64,000 nucleotides of DNA from Otis tarda (GCA_026413225.1 CM048552.1:139017053-139081052), one strand, 5' to 3'. Numbered from the stretch's first letter, positions 11,601 to 25,020 are shown. Numbers and translations: made by a program. The notes: generated from the letters alone by a model not told the origin.

Positions 11601-13100
11601 ATCATTTTATTACTGTGTCTTCATTGCTTGGATATGATCCAGAAGTGCTATATTTTACCTGAAAAACTGGAAAGCTGATTAAGTCAAAATGGATTTCCTG
11701 GTGGCCTATGACTGCAGCCTTGTAAACTTATCGATTTTGGCCCACAACATTGTTCTTATTGATAGCTGCATCTGAAACATTTTAAAACCCATGACATTCA
11801 CTTTCTTTGGACCAAACACATTAGGAAAGTGACTTTATGTTTTTCAGTGCAGTATGAAGCAGGAAAACATGGTGGATTTTTTCCCCTTTCTAAAGCAAAT
11901 CTTACTGTAAATAAATTAATTAATCTTATCGTTTCATCCTGTCATATTTCCTTAGCTTATGTCATGTAACTCTGGTTAGTAATGATTTTGTCAAAGGTAC
12001 AGAGCATATAATGTAACAGAAAATGGTGTCTGGAACTGAATTTATTTGTCTAGAGTGTACTAAACGTATTCCATGGCTATCTTATCAAATTATTGTTAAT
12101 TTTTTGGTGATGTGGGTGAAGCAAGGTGGCTTGTGAAATTGTATAAGGGACACAGGTACTTTCAGATCTGATTTTCTAGTAAAGGCTCAACTATATTAGG
12201 AACAGCTTGTAAACCTCTTCTGATATGCAGGACTTTTTGGTATCTGGATTAAAGGAGCCGGTGCACAGTTGTCATCTATGCACCCCTTAAAACCATTGCT
12301 GTATCTGATATGAAATTAATACTTCTTATAAACTCAGTAGGGAGTGCTTTATCTTGAGTGAAGTTCACACCTGTGTAAATTTTGCTGAAGGGAAACAAAC
12401 AGCCAAATCTAGTTCTCTGAAGGAAGGAAGGGAGGAAGAGAAGAAGGAAAAGGAAGCAGCAGAATGCCACCCTGCCCACTGGGTTGACTCCAAGCCTCCT
12501 CAGTGAAGAGAATCATCAGTTTGGACATGGAAGACCTCTGTGATTATGAGATCTGTTTGTCTCTTCTCCTTCCAAGATCCATGGGCTTTAAAATTACAGG
12601 ATATTTCTCAATGACATTTACTTAGATTACCAACCTTCCCCAGGAAATGGAAGTAAATCCTTATCACCATAAATTCTGCTTTAAAGAGAGAGACTGCTTA
12701 AAGGGCTAAACACTTACTATGAGCACCCCACAGGGAGGTTTACATTCCCTTTTCCAGTGGTACTGAACCAGATGTAGACTACCTAGTCTGATGTTTAGCA
12801 AATAACAGCACCTAACATGAAGCGGCCTTCTTTTCAGAGCATGCTAACTGCACCTTACTTGTGGTCTAAGATTTACAACTAGCTCTACCTCTACACTTCT
12901 GTGATAGTATCAGTACCCAAAATAGCTATTAGGAGTATCCATTGGGAACTATCATAGTTATTTATTCTAGTCTGCCTGTGATTTTTATACAACTCCCTAC
13001 ATTCTTAGTTCAATAATTTACAAACCTTTCTGCTTACACCTTTCCTTCCATTAAGCCACCTGGAGATACTATCACAGTATTGGCCTTGTTGGTTGTTATT
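8636..13100. other. Intergenic AT-rich DNA, no gene seen
   Basis: No coding exon or clear transposon was found. It contains an A24 run at 11248-11271, an imperfect tandem repeat of an 11-base word (ACTTCCAAGAA-like) near 9220-9240, and a purine-rich stretch at 12418-12460. The small open frames (9364-9558, 9564-9859, 10817-11213, 12276-12479) show no recognisable family. Confidence 0.6.
11248..11271. repeat. A24 homopolymer tract
   Basis: This is an uninterrupted run of 24 A. CR1 does not leave poly(A) tails and no retrocopied gene is recognisable upstream, so I treat it as a simple repeat. Confidence 0.85.
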
Positions 13101-13426
13101 GTGCAAAACAGTTTTGAACGTCTTCCAGGAAAAGCCACCCCTCCTGGAGTGAGAGGTTTTTTTTTTCACAGGAGTATGAGTTTTTTTGTTTGGTTTGCGC
13201 TTGGTTGGTTGATTTTTGTTTGGTTGTTTTGTTTTGGGGGTTTTTTTATAAGAGCTAACTAACTGCGGAACAAAGTAGTCACTTCGTAGAAGTGCCAGTA
13301 AAATGTTTTTTCTCAGACATGCTGTTTCTAAGCCCTTGTGAGGGGCAAATGAATGTTACAGAGTAGACAACCTCTAATTCCAGGAGGGGTGGCTTTTCCT
13401 GGAAGACTTGCAAAACTGTTTTGCAC
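13101..13426. repeat. Inverted repeat: two 56-bp arms around a 214-bp spacer
   Basis: The left arm, 13101-13156, begins GTGCAAAACAGTTTTG. The right arm, 13371-13426, is its reverse complement at 52 of 56 positions; the four mismatches fall at two spots (arm positions 17-20 and 49-51). Each arm contains TCTTCCAGG...CCTCCTGGA. Similarity stops sharply outside both arms, so the arms have defined ends. The spacer is rich in T and G runs (13157-13250) and holds no coding frame of note. The layout resembles a non-autonomous DNA transposon (MITE or fold-back element), but no convincing target-site duplication flanks it and I do not recognise the terminal sequence. A local inverted duplication is the alternative. 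Confidence 0.85.
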
Positions 13427-16400
13427 TAAAATTGTTCTATAGCTAAATTTCCAATCCACTTTGTGCTATGACAGTAAGCAAACGTCATCAACCCTTAATT
13501 GATGTAAATTAACATATGCTGTAGAATTGTTTGTACAATTCTATAGAAAATTTTAAAACAATACAACAGACTGACAATTTGTAACAAATCATGATACCAT
13601 CTTCCTACCTTGTTCAGTGGTAATGGTAAGGCTAAAAGAGTGCCACACACATTTCTTGTTTGACTATGATGGCTAGAATGAAGGAAAAATATCTCTCATG
13701 AGAGGTACAGGTAATTGCAGCTCATAAAATCCTTTGTTAAATGGGCTATACATCACACAAGTATGTGCAGGCAATTTCCTTTTAGCCCATCTCCCTCTCT
13801 CCCCTGTTACCTTCTTCTTCTCCTCCCCCTGCCACATATAAACATTTGGGTTTAGCTTGTGCTAAAAGTTAAATGCAAGGATTACAATATATTTTAAATT
13901 CCTAACACTAGATCAATACTTCTGACATGATTGAATGCTATGGCTCATATGAATTCATCTTTAAAGGTAAGAAGTCATCAACGTATATGTGACTGTAATA
14001 CTAGTGATTAAATGCCATCTTCCCTTCTGGCTTCCACAGCCAAGGTGTCATTCTTTTTACGGTATTTTTCAGTTCTGTTAGATTTACACCAAAAGTATTA
14101 AGATAAATGCTCTCTTCAAATGTATGGATGTTCATCTGGATAAATATCTTACGTGCTCTGATAATTACAAAAATCTTCCAACTATTCTTGCCAAATTATT
14201 CTTATTTTTTCATATTTAAGGTTTGTACCTCTATAAAAAGTAAAAATGTATTGCTCTTTTCTGTTTTATTCAATAATTTATATCTTTGTAAGTAAAATGT
14301 CCAAAGAAACACCTGATAAAATTTTAGACAATCTGTTCAAAACTAAAGATACCGAGAATTCAGGTAACCACAGTTGTTTGCACTTCCATATTATACAGAG
14401 ATTCTGACCTAAAAGTTACCAAGGCAAAACACAAGCCATTTCAAATGTGAAAAGGGAAAAAGTGCATTCTACTAATTAAATGAAAAGCAACCTGAGATTT
14501 ATTTTTCAAAAGGTAAAATTTGTCATCTCATCAAGGGGTCTGTTGAGGAAACACTACCTAGATCTTTGTTTTACAGTGAATCTCATCCTCAGATTTCTTG
14601 CTTTACAGCCCAGCACGCTGGGACAGTTATCCCTATTAATCTGAACACAAATCACTTTTGATGTTGAAGATTAAAACTAATACACTGGGACTCCTAGAAG
14701 TAGAAAGCCAACCCCATTGTGTGGGCCACACCTGCCATGTGCAGTCAGGGTGAATAACTAGACTATTGCATGCTAGAAGAGCTTCTACGTGGTAAAATAG
14801 CTGCCATTAGTCATGTTCTCTGAAGGGAAAGACAGGAAAAAGGTATCAACAACTGTGAGCAAAATGTGCATGCAATCAGTGATCAACTGATCACTGCAGA
14901 GTGGCCAGATGGCAACTGAGACCTCGTTGAATCCCCTTTGGTATCAGTCGTCACCTTCAGTGCACAGAGCTCCTTCTGCCAGAAAAGCAGAACTGCCTGT
15001 GTACCCAAAATGCTTGAAGTAAGAATCGTCACCATTGCAGAGTTTTACCCCTTCCCAAAGTCCGAAGCATAGCTGTAAACTCTTTGATTATACTTCACTA
15101 ATGATAGCATGATACTTTTCCCCTCTTGTACTTGAAGATTTTTTTTTGGAAGTGCATGTAAAGTAGTTGAGTTATTGAACTTCTTTAGTCGTCTGATTGC
15201 ACAGCTGATTGCAGATGTAAACAATCAGCAGACATGAGCTTTCCAGATGCAATTAATCACAAAACACACACACAAAAATATAATTCTGCGTCATAAAAGA
15301 TAAAAAAAATGCGTAAGCCAGAATGCAAACAGGGATTTGAAATATTGGGAAAATATTAGTGATGCATTTGGATTTCTTAACAGGAAATTTTCTTTAATAT
15401 TATTATTTAATATTTTAAGTAAACAGTTTGTAATTGGTTTTCTTATAAGACCATTGTGTCAGGGATATTATAACTATAACTGCACATCTTCATTACTATT
15501 GAAAGAAAAATGTCAAATTTACCCAAATACTGTATTTTGCCTATTTCCAAATAATTTCATTTTTATAGATGTAAATTTTCCAAAGACAAACTTCTAATTA
15601 AGATTGAAAACTAATATAAAATAAAGTAAAATCTGTAATAACAAACAAAAAAGGCTCCTAAGTCTAGAATACATGTAAATCCCTAGCTGTCCATTCTGTT
15701 TACAAAGCAAAGAGACAGCTCTTTTATCTCTTTTTTTTTTTCTTTATCTCCCTTTCCCTTTTATCCCTTCAAATATGGAACTTAATCACCTGGGATTGCT
15801 ATGTGTACTTCCTCTGATCAACACAGTAAGAAGTTAGCATCTCAAAATAATAAAAAGTATTAAAGACTGAAGAAAAAAAAGAATCTCTTTGCCTACGTAA
15901 AGCCTGTGTAACTGGAATCCATGCAGTTGAGCTGACTTTCCACACTGTGGATAGGAGTAATGCATACTTCACATCTCAGCTGGGTGGAGAAGGGTTAAGG
16001 TACCCATTGAGTGGATTTTATTTAGATTATTGATTCAGTTTCTTTTTGAGTTTTTTTCCAGTGCAAATGTGACCAACCATGAAGTAAAATAAGGAAAGAG
16101 TGAAGTGAGCTGAATGTAATTGCAACCCTTCAGCTGCTTAGTGAAATTAATGTTTCTGTGCCTTTCCCTGCTAGGTGTTGGCTGTGGGCTAATGTGGCTG
16201 CGGAGCTTCAGGCAGCCCCCTGGGAACGCTCCCGTCCATGCGCACCATGGCAAAGATGTTTCAACACACTGTCCTAAGTCATGGACCCAAAGCTTACAGG
16301 GTAGCAAATTGGCAAAGAAAATATGTGGCTAATTTTCTGCTTGGGGCATGACTTTTTTGTGTTTGAACACAGAATAAAATATAATATAATTAATCCACAA

Positions 16401-16689
16401 TGATTGTCACTAAACAATGTAATAGATTTCCTTCAGTATCTCTGTTCTCTTTAGAGAAACATCCAGGTAATATAGTCCCATCATAGTCAATGATAAAAAA
16501 ATTCCCATTACAAAAGTTTCTCTGAAGGATGTTAAGATTTTGCTCCCTCTCGCTTGGATGTACCAGCAGCATGTCTATGTAATTTACATCAAAGAATTAT
16601 AACACAAGTGTCAAAGGAGTTCTCTACACTGTCAAGGTTGATTTTCAAAAGTATTGGAACATGGAAGACATTCAGGAAACGTCTGGAAG
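13427..16689. other. Intergenic AT-rich DNA, no gene seen
   Basis: No exon or well-preserved repeat was recognised. A short perfect-arm palindrome sits at 14878-14897 (CAGTGATC, 4-base loop, GATCACTG). A pyrimidine-rich stretch runs at about 13783-13840. The frames at 14107-14295, 15337-15597 and 16035-16332 look like chance. Confidence 0.6.
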
Positions 16690-17290
16690 AAAAATGAATG
16701 TTGTAGCAATACTTAAAAAAGAATAAATAGAATGACCTATTTAGCTATAAGCTTGTCATCATAAAATCAGTCTGAGAACAAAAAAAAAAAAACACCTAAT
16801 GTGGGACTCAGTTTATAAAGAATTAAAAGAGAGTTATCTAATTAATGCAAATCAACACAGGTTTCTGGAAAACAGAACTTGTCAAAGTAACTTAGAGGCT
16901 TTTTTGACATATACAAATTTGACTTGTAAAGGTACTGTTGCTGTAATATTCTTGGATTTCTATTCTGACCTGATATGGCACAGTATCTTGATAAATAATG
17001 TGAAATAATTAAAAAATCTGCATGCTATCCATAAAGTCTATTAAAAGTTATCTAAATAATAGCTCAGGACTCATTATTAATTGGCTACAGAGACTGATTC
17101 ACAGCAATCAGTTTTTGGCTCTAAGCTATTCAAGGAGGTGGTGAATGTCATGGGGGAAAATCATTACTGATACAGTTTTCAAATGATGCACAAATTGCAG
17201 AAGGAGGGAAAAGGCAGGTGGAGGCAGAAGAATGACTGGATACTGGTCAAGAAAAATCTTCACAGGTTACTGACTGTGCCTCTCGGCAAA
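16690..17290 (+). mobile_element. Old, decayed CR1-like LINE reverse-transcriptase relic
   Basis: The frame at 16799-17005 reads NANQHRFLENRTCQSNLEAF and then VAVIFLDF. This aligns with the RT segment that in CR1-clade LINEs reads roughly NQHGF.KGRSC..NL followed by the motif A strand LDF. Further on, around 17172-17200, the bases resemble the degenerated FADD motif C region. Frames are broken by many indels, and divergence is far greater than in the other CR1 copies of this window, so it is much older. Edges are approximate. The assignment rests on motif order, not on a search. Confidence 0.6.
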
Positions 17291-17385
17291 GTGTTTATGA
17301 ATGTAGTCTGTTCCCACAGGATGGAGAACTCTGTCCTGGTAAACCACACCTTTGAAAACACGCAAGATCACACTGAATGGGTCTG

Positions 17386-17431
17386 CAGGAAATGAGTCTC
17401 CAGTGCAGCAGGAAATGAGTCTCCAGTGCAG
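17386..17431. repeat. 23-bp unit in two perfect tandem copies
   Basis: The unit begins CAGGAAATGAGTCTCC and occurs at 17386-17408 and 17409-17431 with no mismatch, followed by further CAG units. It looks like a recent slippage or duplication event at the start of a GC-rich block. Confidence 0.9.
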
Positions 17432-18130
17432 CAGCAGGCATGTGGGTTAGGAGTTGCCAAATCTTACAGTGGGGAGGCACCTGCAGCTCCATGCCCCAAG
17501 GACCAACCAGCAGTGAGGCTGAGCATGTGTTCTCAGCAGGCACACACACAGAGAACAGATATACACCACATGTATAGTTCAGTAAATTGCCAGCTGTACA
17601 GGTAACACAGACAAACACACAGAGCACTCCCATGAACACAGGCAGCACTGAGGAGCTCATTGTGTCCCCTTCTCTGCCTGAGCAGGGTGGATGGAGGTCA
17701 GCTTCTGAGAATACATAGGTACACATGCCCAATGTGGATCCCTCCAGGAACTCGGCTCAGACAGCCAGTCTGCCCACAAGAGTGTTTTTTTTTGTCACAC
17801 AGCTGAACAACATCTGCACTCTGGGACCCAGCAACACTTTAATTTTCAAGCCAGAACTGGGAACACACCATCAACCCCTCCATGTGCCCCTATTTCCAGC
17901 AGAGGCATTCTTGGCTCCCAGGCTGGAGGGCACTTGTCATGCTGGCTCCCCCTGTGCAGAAGGGCACCTGTGCTTGAGGGGCTGCCTTGTGCATCCCTCC
18001 CCGGCACAAGAGGCAGAACCGCCATGACCAGAAAGTCTGAAGCCAGCCTTTCGCACGTGCCCAGAGAAATATCAAGCAGGTGCAGAACAGCCTCTGGGTT
18101 TGGTACTGGTGCCACCACTATAAGAAAGGA
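17432..18130. other. GC-rich block of unknown origin
   Basis: This is clearly richer in G and C than its surroundings and has open frames on both strands (a 145-residue frame on minus at 17295-17732, and 17725-18027 on plus). They overlap one another in opposite directions, lack splice context and show no recognised domain, so I do not call a gene. It follows directly on the decayed LINE relic and could be an old repeat or a short tandem-rich segment. Confidence 0.4.
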
Positions 18131-19778
18131 AGGAAAAATTGAGAAGCTTTTCAATTTAGCAGGGCTTTTGTAAGCTAGAAATCTTAAATTTGAAGCTATA
18201 TAAATTAAGATTAGAAAGTAGGCATGTTTGGAACAGGATGTTGTTGCTAGGACAACTTATCAGTTGACGTGTTGAATTCACTATTTCTCAAGATGTTGAA
18301 ATCAGGACTAGAAAGGATTTTGGTCTTCGTGAAAGGCCTAATTCAGGGAAATATTTCATAGTCTGTCAAGAAGTAGGTCAGATCTGAAGATCATGATATT
18401 TTTACTTTGCCTTATAATCTATGAAAATGGGCTTTAGCAGCTGTTTAGTGCTGCTGAAAAATGTTCCCAGTCTTTCATCGTGTTGAAACATTAAGTTGAA
18501 ACATCCTTTTGCATCATGTCCATGTTTGCTAAGTGAAGGTTTTTTTTACTAACAAAAACCAGCCAGACATAATCCTTCATGCATTTTTAGTACCAGATAT
18601 ATAAATTAATCTCAAAAACAATTCAGCAATTTAAAAAAAAATAGTATGGCTGTCTGGACAACTATCATTCTTAATGGATATTAGAGACACATGGTTGTAT
18701 TGTGAAATCTTCACCATAAAATACAATCTCACTTTTCCAAATTAGATAGAAGGGTATAATATGTAAAACAATATCTCAGGAAATGCCTTGACGATGAATT
18801 TTCATGGGTTTGGGTTTTATGGGGATTTTTTTTTGTCCAAATAGGAATTTCAGAAATACCCCTGCTCGCAAGAATGTTGAGAACAGTGGTGGCAATATAG
18901 CCGTCATTTTACCTCCCCCAAGAAAAGACAAACCATCATTTTTTCAGTTTGGAGAAAGAAATAATAAGGTAAATGAAAGCATTGCCCCCATAGTGATATC
19001 ATGCAACCACTGATATAAAAACTCTATAAAAATATTAATCCTTTTGCAGTTACTTTTAATAGCATAGTAACAAAAATGAAAAAAACATGACTGGGGGAGG
19101 GGAGGCAAGGATTCAAGGGGTAATTTTCTTATTTTGCTTAAAAAAAATCTCCCGACCCTTTTATTTATTTTTATTAAAGCACATATAATTAAAAAATGCA
19201 TTAGATGGTCATATTAGAATTGATGGGAAGTGGAAAATATTTTGTCTAGCTCATCTGTAATGATATTTAAAAGTTTGATGTTTCTAAATTTTATCAAATT
19301 CACTATGTTATATTTAAATTAATCAAGCTAATATAGGATTATTTTAAATAGTTCATAAGTCAACATAAGAAATACTATGTATGTATATAGATGTACATTA
19401 TATGCATGTATGTGTTCATAATAGATCTATTTTAGCATACCATTTTTTTTTGTAAGAAAGAAAAAAAAAGCAATCACTTAACATTCCAAAGTAAACATTT
19501 CCTTCCACCTGGTTTTGAGTGCTAAAGACACTGACTTGAAAGAATGGAAAAAAATGGAGGTCAAATGGGATTTTCTTGCAGAATAGCTCTAGACTGCCAG
19601 AACAAAATGACCTTTAGATATAAAAGAAGCCTCCCTCCCCTCTTCCCCTGGATCTGAAAGATTTTAGGAGAAACACCTCTACTAACTTCTTTGTGCTACA
19701 GTGACATTTCTTATCTATTCCATCATGCATATATTATGGCCTTGAGTATGTACCTGCCTCATGTATTTTAATCTGTAT

Positions 19779-19802
19779 ATTGTGCTAATAGTGTAGCACA
19801 AT
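19779..19802. repeat. Short perfect hairpin
   Basis: ATTGTGCTA and TAGCACAAT form a 9-bp stem around a 6-base loop. It is too short to be a microRNA precursor and has no known role. Confidence 0.7.
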
Positions 19803-22800
19803 TGTTCCACAGAAAATGTCATTCTCCTCCAAAGGGCTACGGACTCCAAAATACTCTGCTGAGACACTTTTCTCCTCATTTTGATAAAACAGAAGGTATT
19901 GCTTCTGCCCTCACCAACAGAAACAGAAAATGTAACCTTCTGTAGTGGATCTTCTAAGATGTACAGGTTTTCATATACTTGAATTTGCAGTTTGTATTTT
20001 CATAGATTCAAAACTGTTACAGTGTCTTTATTTGTGGCAGCTTCCTAAGCCGAGAGACCTGAGATCTGAAGCTGTGTGCTGGGAATCGTGTAAGTTACTC
20101 TCCACAGGCGTGAGGACCCAGACCATACCTTTGCTCGACAGGAGCTCTATCAACTCACTGCTCTGGGTTTATTTCATTCTCTGTGCTATACAAAAAATGG
20201 CTGCAAACTATCATCAGTTATCTCTGTAGGCTTTTAATACTTATAATCACAATGTTAATTTGGCAGCAAATCTTCTTACATGTGCCTCTTGCTTGTTATT
20301 TCCTTTCCCTACAAACACCATTTTTCTTATGCTCTTAGAGCATCCTGGCAACACTGCCACTAGATTCACCCTTGCTGGTGAAGGATATAGATCCTGATAC
20401 TTCTGATTTAACTAAACCATCAGTTAAATGTGGATTAGTTAGACAGTGCTTCTGTGATTAAAATAATTTTATCAGATCCTCATGTCAGATTTCCGAAGTA
20501 AACACAAACTTCTTTATTGGAATACTATTAATTTTTTTTTTTTAAGTGAAGAAAGAGAATAAAGAAGAGCAATGTTAAAATCAAAAGATATAGCAGCTGC
20601 TGTATCTGTCATAATTTTGTACTCTTTAAATAATTTGTGAAATTTAGCATCCTAAATTTTGATTGTTTAATTTTTCAATGTTTCCTTAAAAATGAGATTA
20701 TATGACCCAATTTGATGGACTTAGACATTGCAAGAGGAAAAAAAAATCCTGTTGTGAAACTTTTTTAATAATGTAAAAAAGATAACCCAGGGTTTGAGGC
20801 ATTTATAAGATAAAGTTGTAGAATTTACACAAAAAAAAAAACAACTTAACTATGGTGTGAAAACTTTAAAAAGTAATTTGATTGGAAAGCTAAATTAATT
20901 TAGTTTTTCAATATGCCCAAGCTTAGAGAAGTAAAAACATGTAAATCTAAAATAAATTATAAGAGTATGTTTGATTTGGAAAAGATCTGAGAGCATGTAT
21001 TCTTCAGTGCGTAAAAAAAAAAGATGGCTTTTGTTGGTGATTCTTGCTGGCAGAATGTCTTGTTAGTGACACAGATCAGGATACATGCTTTTGTACACAC
21101 ACTGCTTACCTTTAATGATAGTCTTTCAGTTTTCATGGAACTTTTTCAGTTCACCACCTCTGGAGCTGAAGTCAGATATTGGACAAATGTGTAGCTCCAT
21201 GGACGTGCCCATAATATTTTGTATCCTTAGCTTTGTACATTTCGTGACAGTAGTATGAATCAGCTAACCATTGCTTGAGAGACAAGAATCCTTCTCAATG
21301 TACACTTCTTTTTGACCTGAAAATGAATGCAACTCATTCCTGCTAAAGCTTTTGTACCTGTAAGTTTTCAGGCACTACTTATGCTTTTTTGTTGGAGTAA
21401 TCTATGGATGAGGAGGTATGGCTTCCTCTGTGGTTAGAACATGCCATTCCTAAGGGAGGTATTTTTAAGGTACACTTTTGGAGGTATCACTCTTCCATAA
21501 AGACGGATGTTCTCCCTGTCACTTCTTAGAGAAATCAACTCATCTCCATCCTTCTCTTTACATTCAAGCTGCATTCAAGAAGGCAGCCTAAATGTAAATT
21601 ATAATACATCCACTGATGTAGTCCTTGTAACCCAGCTGCTGTGTCTTAGCCTGCATTAGCTGTGCATGAGATCTGCAACTTTTTCATCAAGTGATTAACA
21701 GTAACATTGTAACTAAGCTGATAAAAATTCTCATACGTATTTGAATTTTAAGCAATGAGAAGAAATGAAGGAAATGAGCCAATACACTTTGAAGTTCACA
21801 GCAATATCCTCTTTGTGTGTCTTAGCATCAGGGCTCATTTTACTCTGCAAAATGTGTAGAAGCATCACATTCCGGTGCTGGGAATGAGACAAACCACTCT
21901 GAGGTGTTGATACAGTCTGGGTATGCCATACAGGATGCACAAACCTTGAATTTAAACAATGCACACTGAGGGAATCAGGGCACACTTGTAAAACAGACTG
22001 ATAAAGTATTCATCAGATCACTTTTGTGCACTGAACTGATGCATATGCATTATACATTTGCTTTCCCTTCTACATCTCTCTCTCTCGATCCTTCCACATG
22101 CAACTCATACAAGCTCAGTTTCCCAAGTTCAGCTAGAACCAGTGGACAAATCTGGAGATGATAAGAAGGCTGCAAGCTACATTTCCATGTATGCCTGTGA
22201 TTTCAGTATATGCCTGTGACTCTGAAGTTTCAAAAATATATTTATTTACAAACTTTGTACATACAATCACTATTGTGATTTACACTAGGTGAGGATAATG
22301 TCCTTGTGAGTCTACCTCACACAGAGCAGTGCATATAAACTGAAAGGGCTAAAAGACTGCAAATTATACATATTTAAACCAATTATAGTTTTGATCTTAT
22401 GACCATGAAGTTAAAAAAGTAAAATACAAACAGAAATGCATGTGTATTTTCTGACATGTTTTTTGTTGCCCTGCTCACCTCCTCCTCCTATTTTCACATT
22501 CTCACTGGAAAATGATTGGCAGATTTCACAACAAAGAACAGAAAAACTTGAAGATGTTTCCTTCCACTCTGTTTCAGAGACCTTCTTTCTTTAACAGAGG
22601 ATTTAAAAAATCAAGGTGATTGCTTCCACTCAAGAGATTCTAATCCAGTTTAAGGAGAAAACTTGAATGATATGTGGGAGTTGAAAGTGGAACAGGAAGG
22701 TTATCTTACATATTGTGACCATGACTACAATTAAAAAAAAAAAAATAGAAAAAAGTGACTTATACTTACAGTGGTTATGCTGATTTAATTATCCAAAGAA

Positions 22801-23939
22801 ATCTACTTTCTAATTCTAGTGAATAGCTGCAGTTTTACTGTGAGGTTTTATCCATAAATATATCTCTAAAAAGAAAAGTAAAAATGATGATTAAGATAGC
22901 TACACATACTTATAAAACAAGAAATATTTCCAATATGTTGTCTTTAGGAATTGCCTCTTTCCTGTCCATTACGTGTGTACATCCCATGCATGTACATGTG
23001 TCAAGGAAGCATAAGTACCACTGTCTTAAGTGCAAGAGATATCACAGTTACAATAACTAAGAACAATCATGCGTACATTTCAGTTCAAGGGAAATATAGA
23101 AAGATGCAACTGAATGAAATATTACTTGCATACAAAAATGCACAGTAGTACTAAAAACTTGAGTGTTATTACAAAAATCATGAAACATAAAATTCTCAAT
23201 GGAGACATATAACACACTGTCTATAAAGCAGTGTATGGTCATGCACTGAATAATAACGTCTCCATGTGAGAATCAGGGTAAAATTATGTAAGCATAAATT
23301 AAATACGCATTTTCCTAAACAGTAAGGAACTCAATAGTATTTGCATTAGCCCACAGGTCATAAAAGAAGTGTGAATCTAGTAAAGCTTATCTCCATTGGG
23401 ACTGAAAGGAAAACAAACCAAAACCAAACCCACCTGTAAAGGACTCAGAAGCATCTCTTGTTCACTGTACACCTGTGATAAGAGCTCTATTAGATGAAAT
23501 GAATTACATGGTACCAAGAGAATGTCTTCCTGCTCTGAAGACATAAGGGATATTTCAGTTCTGCTTGTGTGCTTGTATGGATGAGAGAAAGACAGTGGGT
23601 ATGACTCATTCTGACAAACAAAACCTGTTCCCAGAATAAATGTGCAGACCCTAAAAATATCAAGGCAAACAAACAAAATCTATAAAAGAGAAAAAAGAGA
23701 AATCATCTTACATACATAAAGAAGGTGAAAGAACAGATACTCATCTGAGATATCAGTTATATATCAAATCATGCATTGGTATACAAGTGGGGAAAAGTAA
23801 TCAGTCAGAGCTTAATGTCTGATGCCATTAATATCATGTATACATAAATTGTCTTTTACAATATTACTACTAAAAATAAAACATTTTTGTCTTGCATAAT
23901 TCACAAAAAGAAGTGCACTTCACAACCATTAGCCACATC

Positions 23940-24030
23940 TCATTTTTGTGATAGATTCTCAGTTGGTATAAACTATTGTGACTTCATCTGTGCCTATGGA
24001 GCTTTTTGATATTAATTTAGGATCTGAATC
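23940..24030. repeat. Possible relic of an old amniote palindromic repeat
   Basis: The words TTCTCAGTTGGTATAAAC, ATGGAGCT and AGGATCTGAA occur in an order reminiscent of an old repeat found widely in turtles, crocodilians and birds. It is heavily decayed, and the assignment is from memory of the pattern only. Confidence 0.25.
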
Positions 24031-24566
24031 TTTTCCTTAGATGTTCTGCACAATGTGGAATTTTGTTCAGTTAACAAAGTTGTTGAACAAAAAGCGGTTT
24101 TAGTATTCATTACAATTCAAACAATATTCTACCATCATAATATCTAAATACATATCTATTTTACAGTTGTATGACCATCCATGGATAAGGTCCTCCTGCA
24201 TTTCTCTCTCTGGTATAACTTCCTTCAGGCAATGCATTACAATATCTATTTCTCATCCAACAACATTCCTCAGTTCTTAGACTGGCCAGGGATTGTCAGT
24301 GGGGAGTAAAAATCATCTGTCACAGACATAATATAGTATTTATGTCTCATAAATCCTTGATGAGTTTAGAAGACCCAAAATCCTCAAGGGACTGTAGCAA
24401 ATTCAAAAGCTGTTCCTAAATGATAGAGTAGATACTTGAGTTTCTTATCTGCCTAGCTACTAGGCTAAAAAAAAATACAGACAGACAACAGTTTGTTACA
24501 TGGAACATATATTTGCCTACTCAACATCAGGGCTAGCGCACCCCCAAACTTTGCACCTATAGTTTG

Positions 24567-25020
24567 CAAAAGGAAGATGATCAGAGGGCTGGAGCACCTT
24601 TCCTATGAGGACAGGCAGAGAGAGTTGAGGCTGTTCAGCCTGGAGAAGAGGAGGCTCCGGGGAGACCTGATAGTGGTCTTCCAGTACCTCAAGGGGGCCT
24701 ACAAGAAAGATGGGGAGAAACTTTTTAGCAGGACCTATTGAGATAGGACAAGGTGTAATAGCTTTAAACTGAAAGAGGGTAGATTTATGTTAGATATAAG
24801 GAAGAAATTATTTACTGTGAGGGTGGTGAGGCACTGGAACAGGTTGCCCAGAGAAGTTCTGGATGCCCTGTCCCTGGGAGTGTTCAAGGCCAAGTTGGAC
24901 AAGACTTTGAGATACCTGGTCTAGTGGAAGGTGTCCCTGCCCAGGGCAGGGGGGTTGGAACTAGAGAATCTTTATTGTCCCTTCCAATCCAAACCGTTCT
25001 ATGATGTTATGATTCTATGA
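24567..25020 (+). mobile_element. CR1 LINE 3' fragment
   Basis: This is about 450 bp covering the last part of CR1 ORF2 and the 3' UTR. It runs from the [24 protein letters not shown] region ([13 protein letters not shown] at 24630-24668) to the terminal TTCTATGATGTTATGATTCT repeat units. A TGA replaces the codon after the ...LFSRTY segment at 24739-24741, so the C-terminal frame is cut, and the downstream region is still recognisable. It is the same subfamily type as the copy at 40216-41123 (shared [12 protein letters not shown] segment). Confidence 0.93.

Larger units (their letters stand above)
18131..24566. other. Intergenic AT-rich DNA, no gene seen
   Basis: No exon or strong repeat was recognised. 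A 9-bp perfect-stem hairpin with a 6-base loop lies at 19779-19802. The stretch at 23940-24030, with TTCTCAGTTGGTATAAAC and TATGGAGCT words, resembles one half of an old palindromic amniote repeat, at low certainty. The small open frames (18804-19201, 19945-20229, 21731-21985, 22951-23242, 23377-23676) have no recognisable family. Confidence 0.6.

Noticed and set aside
14878-14897. Palindrome CAGTGATC..GATCACTG as a regulatory operator
   Set aside because: Short palindromes of this size occur by chance in 64 kb, and there is no gene nearby.
17295-17732. 145-codon minus-strand open frame with a hydrophobic stretch
   Set aside because: It crosses a tandem duplication and a GC-rich block next to a decayed LINE; no recognised family.
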